NCBI GenBank assembly: GCA_009779295.1 | Contig: WREN01000175.1 | Coordinates: 1 to 5,336, forward strand | Reading direction: 5' to 3' | DNA from: Oscillospiraceae bacterium | GTDB taxonomy: Bacteria > Bacillota > Clostridia > Oscillospirales > CAG-272 | DNA: 5,336 nt | In this document: positions 1 to 5,336 of the stretch, one piece after another | How positions within the stretch are numbered: position 1 is the first letter of the stretch | Layout: every line of letters starts with the position of its first letter | The notes under the pieces: generated by a model | The model's database searches: none | What the model was told of the DNA's origin: nothing | The model's input: the letters and a program-made list of their open reading frames with translations, nothing else | Made by a program: the position numbers and the translations under genes

Positions 1-402
1 GATATAAATCGATATAATTTGCTCCGGATAGCGTTTATCTTCAATAAAACCTTCGGATTTGAAATAATCCGAAATGTTTTTCTTTATTTCTAAAGAGTCA
101 TATTCTTTAGCGGCTCTTATCTGCACTGAAAAATTCTTTGTTTTGTCCAGCGGTAAAAATTTTAATTCACCGATATCCGAATAAGGAATAATATACTCCG
201 CGGGAAATATGTGCCGCAAAAATATTAAACGTTTCTCCTTCATCAATGCGGAAAATTCGACAAATGATCCGTTGTATTCAATTAATCCTACTCCGGCATC
301 AATCCATTTAATAAATTTAATTGATGAATCGACATTCAGAATTTCCTGAAGTGAAATGCCGTGGAAATCCGCCTGACAGGAAAATATAATTTTATTATTC
401 AT
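1..402 (-). CDS. FtsJ/RlmM-like SAM-dependent RNA methyltransferase, N-terminal part (cut by left edge)
   Basis: This frame is open from an ATG at 402 to base 1, giving 134 residues with no stop, so the C-terminal part lies outside the window. The start is supported by an AGAGGG ribosome binding site 9 bases upstream and by lying directly after the TAA of the preceding gene. Recognisable stretches are FSCQADFHGISLQEIL near the N-terminus, FLRHIFPAEY at about 61-70, FSVQIRAAKEYD at about 91-102 and PEQIISIYI at the end. They resemble the THUMP-like N-terminal region of Bacillota proteins annotated as SAM-dependent methyltransferases of the FtsJ/RlmM type, which methylate ribose or base positions in RNA. 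The catalytic domain is not visible, so the activity is inferred from the N-terminal pattern alone. No signal peptide or membrane segment is seen, so it is probably cytoplasmic. GC content is 33%, clearly below the neighbouring gene. Confidence 0.6.
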   Translation of the reverse strand, partial: MNNKIIFSCQADFHGISLQEILNVDSSIKFIKWIDAGVGLIEYNGSFVEFSALMKEKRLIFLRHIFPAEYIIPYSDIGELKFLPLDKTKNFSVQIRAAKEYDSLEIKKNISDYFKSEGFIEDKRYPEQIISIYI

Positions 403-1587
403 TTAATTTGTCCCTCTGATAATATCGCCCTGTTTAATGTTAAACGGCACGTCCATCGCAAACTGCATTTGCGGGTGAGGCGTGCTGGCAATAGGATTGC
501 CATCCATATCACGAAGAGCCGTTACGATGAATGACCGCCCGTATTCGCCCGGCGACACAAGCTCAACGGTATCGCCTACGCTCAATTTGTTGCGCTGTAT
601 GAAATTCCGCCCATCGATTGCGGTCGCGAGATAAGTTTTCTCCCGCAGATACCCCGGTTCGCCGCATATACCCGGACGCCCGAAATAGAATCCCGTATTG
701 TATTCGCGGTGACTCACGCTGGCAAGTTCAGCAAGTAAACGTTTATCAAACGGTTTTCCGGCGATATAACCATCTATCGCCATGCGGTAACAATTCGCGG
801 TCACGGCGGCGTAATACGCGCTCTTCATGCGTCCCTCGATCTTGAAGCTGTCGATTCCCGCATCGATTAACTCGTCCATATGCTCAATCATACACAAGTC
901 GCGCGAACTCATCACGAATGTTCCGAGTTCCGTTTCCATAATCGGCAATCGCTCCGTCGGCCGGAATTGCTCCTCGATTTCATAAATCTTATATTCCCAG
1001 CGGCATGGTTGGGTACATTTTCCGCGATTTGCGTCGCGCCCGGTAAAATGTTCCGACAACAAACATTGCCCGCTGTATGAGACGCACATCGAACCATGTA
1101 CGAACGTTTCAAGCTCGACCGACGTTTCCGCTCTGATAACTTTAATTTCCCCGAGTGACAATTCCCGCGCCAGCACAATCCGGTTCGCACCCAACTTTTG
1201 GTACGCGTTGCACACCGCGCTGCTGACCGCGCTCGCCTGCGTCGAAACGTGAATCTCCGTATCAGGCAGCATTTCGCGTATCAACCTCATGACTCCCAGA
1301 TCTGCGATGATAACCGCGTCGATTTTGCTGCCGCGCAGGTTGTCGATGTATTCTCTTAGTTTCGGATATTCGTCGGAACGCGGCATAGTGTTGACCGTCA
1401 AGTACGCCTTAACGCCGAAGCTGTGCGCGTAACGCACGGCTTCGTAGATTTCGCCGACCGTAAAATTATCCGCCGCCGCTCGCATACCGAATTCCGCGCC
1501 GGCTAAATAAACCGCGTCCGCGCCGTACAGTATTGCCGCGCGCAGCTTTTCGGGATTGCCCGCGGGTAAGAGTAGTTCAGGTTTCAT
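403..1587 (-). CDS. trhP: U32-family protein, TrhP (YegQ/YrrO)-type tRNA hydroxylation protein
   Basis: This 394-residue protein belongs to the family named peptidase U32. Members close to YegQ/YrrO are now known as TrhP and are needed for 5-hydroxyuridine formation at the tRNA wobble position, using prephenate-linked chemistry and an Fe-S cluster. The N-terminal LLLPAGNPEKLRAAILYGAD stretch starts the barrel domain. The family signature ETFVHGSMCVSYSGQC spans about 160-175, followed by GRDANRGKCTQPCRW. DLCMIEHMDELIDAGIDS (231-248) and KIEGRMKSAYY (249-259) are typical of this subfamily. By analogy with UbiU, the likely cluster ligands are C168, C175, C191 and C232; C195 is an additional conserved-looking cysteine. 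The C-terminal part (about 335-391, with SVGD and GDIIR) fits the U32 C-terminal small domain. The ATG at 1587 overlaps the previous stop codon by 11 bases and has no good ribosome binding site, which suggests coupled translation. Peptidase activity is historical and unlikely here. Bacillus has two paralogues (YrrN, YrrO); only one is in view. Confidence 0.85.
   Translation of the reverse strand: MKPELLLPAGNPEKLRAAILYGADAVYLAGAEFGMRAAADNFTVGEIYEAVRYAHSFGVKAYLTVNTMPRSDEYPKLREYIDNLRGSKIDAVIIADLGVMRLIREMLPDTEIHVSTQASAVSSAVCNAYQKLGANRIVLARELSLGEIKVIRAETSVELETFVHGSMCVSYSGQCLLSEHFTGRDANRGKCTQPCRWEYKIYEIEEQFRPTERLPIMETELGTFVMSSRDLCMIEHMDELIDAGIDSFKIEGRMKSAYYAAVTANCYRMAIDGYIAGKPFDKRLLAELASVSHREYNTGFYFGRPGICGEPGYLREKTYLATAIDGRNFIQRNKLSVGDTVELVSPGEYGRSFIVTALRDMDGNPIASTPHPQMQFAMDVPFNIKQGDIIRGTN
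412..417 (-). promoter_or_regulatory. Ribosome binding site of the methyltransferase gene
   Basis: The minus strand reads AGAGGG here, 9 bases before the ATG at 402. It lies inside the last codons of the upstream U32 gene. It supports the chosen start and suggests the gene can be translated as part of the operon message. Confidence 0.55.
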
Positions 1588-2308
1588 TTAAAATCGCCAA
1601 CGCTCTGTCTGGTTTATTAGTAATAATCGCGTCAACGCCGAGCGCAATCAGTTTGCGCAGGTTATCATCGTCGTCAACAGTCCACGGATGAACTTTCGCG
1701 CCGAGTTCGTGCGACTTTGCGACGTAACCGTCAAGGAAATAAACATCCGCGAAATACGGATGCAACGCCTTCGCGCCGAACGATTTTGCGTACATCCACG
1801 GATTCACGATATTGTCGCCGTAGAGAGGGGCGACGAACGCGTTCGGATCAAGCGCGAGGATATCCGCTAAGTTGTGATGCCAGAAAGATGAATAAACGAT
1901 TCGCTCGGACATTTTCATGTCCTTCGCGCATTTTAACAATTTATTTATCAAAGCCGCGCCTCTCGCTTTCAGCTCGACGTTCACGGTTATTCCGCTCTGC
2001 CAAACGAGGTCGTAAACCTCCGCTAATGTCGGAATCTTTACGTTCTTATACTTGTCGCCAAACACTCCGGAATAGTTGTAATCATATTTTCTAAGCTCCG
2101 TGAACGGCAACTCCGTCACTTTGCCGGTACCGTTTGAACAACGGTCAATAGTGCCGTCGTGGATAACGGCGAGTTCGCCGTCAACGGTCAGGTACACGTC
2201 AAGCTCAATGCCGTCGCTTTTCATATCGATAGCGAGTTGAAACGCTTCAAGCGTATTTTCCGGCGCGTAAGCCGAAGCTCCCCTGTGCGCCCATATTTGT
2301 GTTTTCAT
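1577..2308 (-). CDS. Cytoplasmic glycerophosphodiester phosphodiesterase (GDPD family)
   Basis: This 243-residue protein is a GDPD-family enzyme that hydrolyses glycerophosphodiesters, from phospholipid or teichoic acid turnover, to glycerol-3-phosphate and an alcohol. The active-site pattern is complete: HRG at 8-10, ENT at 17-19, ELD at 35-37, HD at 50-51 and VELK at 111-114. The family C-terminal strand HPWTVDDDDNLRKLIALG (207-224) leads into GVDAIITNKPD. Length matches compact UgpQ/YhdW-type cytoplasmic enzymes. There is no signal peptide or membrane segment, so it should act inside the cell. It starts 3 bases after the mltG stop, with an AGGGGG site 9 bases upstream, and its stop overlaps the start of the U32 gene. 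The metal ion and the preferred headgroup cannot be read from the sequence. Confidence 0.92.
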   Translation of the reverse strand: MKTQIWAHRGASAYAPENTLEAFQLAIDMKSDGIELDVYLTVDGELAVIHDGTIDRCSNGTGKVTELPFTELRKYDYNYSGVFGDKYKNVKIPTLAEVYDLVWQSGITVNVELKARGAALINKLLKCAKDMKMSERIVYSSFWHHNLADILALDPNAFVAPLYGDNIVNPWMYAKSFGAKALHPYFADVYFLDGYVAKSHELGAKVHPWTVDDDDNLRKLIALGVDAIITNKPDRALAILNET

Positions 2309-2311
2309 ACA

Positions 2312-3859
2312 TCAGTACCCCCTGAAATTTCTAATATTTTCGTTGTGTTCATCATAAGTTTCCGCGAAATATGTTCTTCCGTCCGAACCGGAAACAAAAA
2401 AGTAATAATTAGTATCATCCGGTTCAAGTGCGAAACTTATCGCATTCAAAGACGGATTGCCAATCGGTCCGGGTGGTAAACCAGGATTTTTATACGTATT
2501 ATATGGATGAGGACGATCGTTATATTCTCTAATTATATCTCTGTCACGTTCATTTACGAAATAGACGGTTGTCGCGTCACTACCGAGAACTCCCCAAATG
2601 TCTTGTCTGCCCGGATAACGCATACGGTTCCAAAAAACAGATGAAATACGACCGTAATCCGCCGCAAATTTACCTTCGGCTTGTATAATCGACGCTAAGA
2701 TAATTATATCATCGACGTTATACCCCGTTGCTTTCGCCGCTTCCCTGTATATTGAAGAAAATTTTGTGTTGAAGTTGTCGAGCATCCTGTAAATTATCGT
2801 TTCCTCGGTTGAATCGGTATAGAAGAAGTACGTGTCCGGGAACAAATATCCCTCAAGCCGGTATGTTCGGTCAGGCGAGAGATTCGTCAAATCCTGCACA
2901 AACCAAAAATCAAACGGATAATTTTGGATGACGTCTACAAATTTATCGCGCGTTCCCATTTCCCGCGAAACAAAGTGATCTATTATCCTGTCAACCGTCC
3001 AGCCTTCTCGGATAACAACGGACACCTCTTCGCGTTTGGCGTTGCTTTTGATTTTGAACGCAAATACAAGCTGGTCGTAACTCATTGACGGCGATATTGT
3101 GTACGTTCCGCCGACGTATTCATCTTTATATTTTCTCAGGCTGGCATAGAATTGGAAAATTCCGGGGTAATTTATTACGCCTTTATCTTTGAGAATTTTC
3201 GCAATATCCGCAGTCGTGTAATAATCGGGGATCGTTACTTCAAGCTGCGCGTTGCTTTTGACGAGCGCGAACACGTCGTTACCGACCGCGATCAGATAAA
3301 TCGACAAGAACAACGAAATCACAACTATCGCGACGACATATATGATCGCTTTCATAACATTCGAAATTGTTGCCGGCGCGGATTCGTTTTTGCTTATGGG
3401 GTGAGGTTGATTTCTAACGGGCGGACGGTTATTAGACGGCGGACGACGGGTCTGTTGTTGATTTGTTACTTTGGTACTTTTTCTTTGCAGTGGAGGGCGC
3501 TGCCCTCCCTGCCCCTGCCTTACTACGGGAATCTGTCTCGTAGCCGCGTTATCGATAGGCGGGTTTCGCGTCTGCCGCACCACGGGAATCTGCTGAGTCG
3601 CCGAATTATCCGGCGGCGGGATTTGAATCGGCGGGCGGCGGTAATACTGGTTCGGATCATGAGGAGTTCCTTGATTTTGCCCGACTTTAGTGAATACCTG
3701 CGTCTGCGCGTCATCCGGCAGCGGAGATTTACCCGGTACTTTTTTGGTTTGCACCTGACTGTAACTCCTGCCTTTAGGCGCGGGTCTGCGGTAGTATTGC
3801 CCGTACAGATTATTATTCGGTTTTGGCGGTAGTGGTTTTTTATTATGGTTTTGTTCCAT
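2312..3859 (-). CDS. mltG: Endolytic murein transglycosylase MltG (YceG-like) with long Pro/Gln-rich cytoplasmic leader
   Basis: This 515-residue protein matches MltG, a membrane-anchored lytic transglycosylase that cleaves nascent peptidoglycan strands near the synthesis complex and so sets glycan length. Residues 1-165 are rich in Pro, Gln, Asn and Arg and probably disordered in the cytoplasm. A single membrane segment lies at about 169-192. A LysM-like region follows (about 206-265, including YTTADIAKILKDKGVI), then the YceG catalytic domain. Family motifs are RLEGYLFPDTYFF (334-346), ILASIIQAEG (387-396) with the likely catalytic Glu395, SSVFWNRM (406-413), PYNTYKNPGLPPGPIGNPS (452-470) and the C-terminal EHN (504-506). 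Homologues often read EKE where this one reads QAE; the last Glu is kept. E. coli MltG is about 340 residues, so the extra length is mainly the leader. The ATG at 3859 lies 17 bases after the previous stop, with only a weak GGA site about 8 bases upstream. Downstream of the membrane segment everything expected of an active enzyme is present. Confidence 0.95.
   Translation of the reverse strand: MEQNHNKKPLPPKPNNNLYGQYYRRPAPKGRSYSQVQTKKVPGKSPLPDDAQTQVFTKVGQNQGTPHDPNQYYRRPPIQIPPPDNSATQQIPVVRQTRNPPIDNAATRQIPVVRQGQGGQRPPLQRKSTKVTNQQQTRRPPSNNRPPVRNQPHPISKNESAPATISNVMKAIIYVVAIVVISLFLSIYLIAVGNDVFALVKSNAQLEVTIPDYYTTADIAKILKDKGVINYPGIFQFYASLRKYKDEYVGGTYTISPSMSYDQLVFAFKIKSNAKREEVSVVIREGWTVDRIIDHFVSREMGTRDKFVDVIQNYPFDFWFVQDLTNLSPDRTYRLEGYLFPDTYFFYTDSTEETIIYRMLDNFNTKFSSIYREAAKATGYNVDDIIILASIIQAEGKFAADYGRISSVFWNRMRYPGRQDIWGVLGSDATTVYFVNERDRDIIREYNDRPHPYNTYKNPGLPPGPIGNPSLNAISFALEPDDTNYYFFVSGSDGRTYFAETYDEHNENIRNFRGY
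2318..2323 (-). promoter_or_regulatory. Ribosome binding site of the GDPD gene
   Basis: The minus strand reads AGGGGG, 9 bases before the ATG at 2308. It is embedded in the last codons of mltG, which end in Gly-Tyr-stop, and it fixes the start of the phosphodiesterase gene. Confidence 0.6.
3515..3610 (-). repeat. Two tandem copies of a 13-residue repeat inside the MltG leader
   Basis: The leader contains DNSATQQIPVVRQ (residues 84-96, bases 3572-3610) and DNAATRQIPVVRQ (residues 103-115, bases 3515-3553), a 19-residue (57-base) period. Eleven of 13 residues are identical, while the DNA differs at several third positions, so this looks like an older duplication held at the protein level. A second short repeat, QYYRRP, occurs at residues 21-26 and 71-76. 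Confidence 0.85.
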
Positions 3860-3876
3860 ATCGGATTTCCATTCTT

Positions 3877-4821
3877 TTAAATTTTAAACCCAAACACAGT
3901 TATAAAAAATAATATCAAACAAAGCAGATACGACGGCGAAATCGCCGCTTCGGAAAAACGTTTCAACGCGCCGCCCTGTGATAACGGATCAGGTTTTTCA
4001 TCGATGTCGATACTGTAGAGGTAATAAATCCGTTCAGCCAATCCGAACGCGAGTATCGAAAAGATGAATACGAGCGCCAGCATGATAATCACATAAAACG
4101 CTAAATTACTTGCCTGCGCGGCGAGCCGCATCATATAATCCTCGAAAAAGATTACAAATAAATTATAAGCGAGATGCAGTGAAATCGGTGCGAATATGCT
4201 TTTTGTGACGTAAACCGTCAGCGCGAAAATTATTCCGTTGAGAAAATGTATCGGGAAATTGATAAAATCCGCGTACAGCATGGCGTATAGCAGCGCAGTC
4301 AGGAACGCCGCGTTTATATGACCGGTTCCGCTGTCGTTGTATTCGGTGAGCATTACCCCGCGGAATAGAAATTCCTCCGCTATTGCGGGCAGGATTGCGT
4401 ATGCGATAACGATATAAAGCGTGTTCAACATTGATATATTGGAAGAAATATACCGGTCGAAATGTGTCAGACGCGGTTCGTAGATGTTCAAGCTGTACTG
4501 CGCGAGCTTGAATATCATGTCCGCGCAGATAAAGGCGATAAATATAAAAATCAAAAACACGATTTTCTGAGGTCCGAACAATTTGAAATTAAGTTTGCCT
4601 ACATAACCCGTGCCTTTAAGTTTGCAGTAAAATATACACGGCAGTACGAATATTAAAAGGTGCAGTATCACGACCGACAAATACATGTTATCCTGATAAC
4701 GCAGCATCTCGGAATCAAGAAAGTTCGAGAGTATCAACAGCAATGCCACAAATGCCGTAAGTATCGGCGCGAGCAGCGTGTTTCTCATCTTCTGTTTTTT
4801 TTCTGCACGTCTCTCAGCCAT
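3877..4821 (-). CDS. CPBP (Abi/CAAX-type) intramembrane metalloprotease homologue with altered motif 2
   Basis: This 314-residue, strongly hydrophobic protein has roughly eight membrane segments (about 15-35, 47-66, 86-106, 131-148, 168-184, 191-206, 241-262, 296-312) after a basic N-terminus. It matches the CPBP family, whose active members are glutamate- and histidine-dependent intramembrane proteases related to Rce1. Motif 1 is intact as EEFLFRG (E149, E150, R154). Motif 3 is intact as HLAYN (H216, N220). Motif 2, normally FxxxH, reads YAMLY (Y179-Y183), so the expected histidine is missing. About 90 residues follow motif 3, with a hydrophilic loop (about 263-292) and a last membrane helix. 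The gene overlaps the cyclo-ligase stop by 8 bases and precedes mltG by 17, so it is co-expressed with both. Bacterial members have varied roles, including bacteriocin self-immunity and protein processing; the substrate here is unknown. It may be inactive as a protease. Confidence 0.85.
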   Translation of the reverse strand: MAERRAEKKQKMRNTLLAPILTAFVALLLILSNFLDSEMLRYQDNMYLSVVILHLLIFVLPCIFYCKLKGTGYVGKLNFKLFGPQKIVFLIFIFIAFICADMIFKLAQYSLNIYEPRLTHFDRYISSNISMLNTLYIVIAYAILPAIAEEFLFRGVMLTEYNDSGTGHINAAFLTALLYAMLYADFINFPIHFLNGIIFALTVYVTKSIFAPISLHLAYNLFVIFFEDYMMRLAAQASNLAFYVIIMLALVFIFSILAFGLAERIYYLYSIDIDEKPDPLSQGGALKRFSEAAISPSYLLCLILFFITVFGFKI

Positions 4822-5336
4822 TAAGGGCTTTCACCCCTTTTTCTGTTACCAGCACATCTACGGCAAGGTCATACCGTCCGCGCGGCACGTTTGAAACTAT
4901 GAAGTCGTTGTAAACCAATCCCACACGCGCGCCTTTGAATCCGGCGAGAAAACGGTCATAATAACCTTTGCCGTAACCGATCCTGTAACCGTGGCGGTCA
5001 TAAACCAAAGCGGGCACGATACAAACCGTTTTTAATCCGGAATCAATATCGTAAACAGGCAAATTCGCAAGCGGCTCCATTATTCCGTACGCGCCCTTTT
5101 CAAGTTCGTCAAACGAATTGATAATATGGTAATCCATAGTATAACCCTGCGTGTCGCAGCGCGGGTACGCGACGATTTTGCCGCTTTGCAAAGCGTGACG
5201 TGCAATATGGCTTACGTCTATTTCACTGCCGTGCGGCGCGTACATAAGCAACGCTTCGGCGTAACGGTACGTCACCAGAGCCATGAAACGTTCGCAGATT
5301 TTTTTATCTTGGAACGCGGCGATTTCTTCCGGGATA
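4814..5336 (-). CDS. 5-formyltetrahydrofolate cyclo-ligase, start beyond right edge
   Basis: This enzyme converts 5-formyltetrahydrofolate to 5,10-methenyltetrahydrofolate using ATP, returning an inert folate to one-carbon metabolism in the cytoplasm. The hallmark nucleotide-binding motif GYGKGYYDRFL lies at bases 4946-4978. Upstream of it are VPALVYDRHGYRI and, nearer the N-terminus, GKIVAYPRC and YGIMEP, all typical of the family. The C-terminal VDVLVTEKGV is also characteristic. The ATG at 5284 is not the real start: the frame stays open to the edge and adds 17 residues, IPEEIAAFQDKKICERF, which look like the usual N-terminal helices of the family. With 173 residues visible against a usual 180-200, only some 10-20 residues are missing. 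Its stop overlaps the start of the CPBP gene by 8 bases. Confidence 0.93.
   Translation of the reverse strand, partial: IPEEIAAFQDKKICERFMALVTYRYAEALLMYAPHGSEIDVSHIARHALQSGKIVAYPRCDTQGYTMDYHIINSFDELEKGAYGIMEPLANLPVYDIDSGLKTVCIVPALVYDRHGYRIGYGKGYYDRFLAGFKGARVGLVYNDFIVSNVPRGRYDLAVDVLVTEKGVKALNG
4832..4838 (-). promoter_or_regulatory. Ribosome binding site of the CPBP gene
   Basis: The minus strand reads AGGGGTG, 10 bases before the ATG at 4821, and lies within the final codons of the cyclo-ligase gene. It supports this start. Part of it can pair with the CCCTT just before the start codon (see findings). Confidence 0.6.

Noticed and set aside
1717..2094. Plus-strand open frame opposite the phosphodiesterase gene
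   Set aside because: The translation is Arg/Ser-rich without family features, and the minus strand carries a complete GDPD active site.
3152..3832. Long plus-strand open frame of 226 codons opposite mltG
   Set aside because: It is very rich in Arg, has no recognisable motif and lies opposite a well-supported gene; its length follows from the codon pattern of mltG.
3843..3872. Nine-codon upstream frame (MEIRYGTKP) overlapping the mltG start
   Set aside because: It has no good ribosome binding site and could easily arise by chance; no attenuator-like codon run is present.
3860..3876. Promoter or terminator between the CPBP gene and mltG
   Set aside because: The 17-base gap is too short for a promoter or a hairpin terminator.
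4246..4248. H192 in FPIHF as the missing motif 2 histidine of the CPBP protein
   Set aside because: No Phe lies four residues before it, and the surrounding pattern aligns better with the stretch after motif 2 in relatives.
5282..5284. ATG as start of the cyclo-ligase
   Set aside because: The frame continues upstream to the edge with residues that fit the family N-terminus, so this Met is internal.

Overview
The window holds six genes, all on the minus strand, read from the right edge to the left edge. They are packed like a single operon: neighbours overlap by 8 or 11 bases, abut directly, or lie 3 to 17 bases apart. No gap exceeds 17 bases, and I see no internal promoter, terminator, RNA gene, mobile element or CRISPR array. 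In transcription order the genes are: 5-formyltetrahydrofolate cyclo-ligase (start beyond the right edge), a CPBP/Abi-type intramembrane metalloprotease homologue, the endolytic murein transglycosylase MltG, a glycerophosphodiester phosphodiesterase, a U32-family protein of the TrhP (YegQ/YrrO) type, and the N-terminal 134 residues of a probable FtsJ/RlmM-like RNA methyltransferase that runs off the left edge.

The protein styles suggest a Bacillota genome, most likely an anaerobic Clostridia member, perhaps near the Oscillospirales. The reasons are the U32 sequence close to the YrrO/YegQ type, mltG upstream of a U32 gene as in the Bacillus yrrL-yrrO cluster, and a CPBP protein following a cyclo-ligase. 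This is judged from remembered family features, not from a search. GC content is around 40-50% for most of the window but only 33% in the left-most 402 bases.

The genes look like a housekeeping cluster rather than one pathway. The cyclo-ligase serves folate metabolism. MltG cuts nascent glycan strands at the membrane. The phosphodiesterase recycles glycerophosphodiesters from lipid turnover. TrhP and the methyltransferase modify RNA. Tight packing and overlapping start and stop codons imply co-transcription and translational coupling.

Two points deserve a second look. The CPBP protein keeps the EExxxR and HxxxN motifs but has a tyrosine where the second motif (FxxxH) normally has its histidine, so it may be a pseudoprotease. 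MltG carries a long Pro/Gln/Arg-rich cytoplasmic leader with internal repeats. I found no clear new multi-gene system here.
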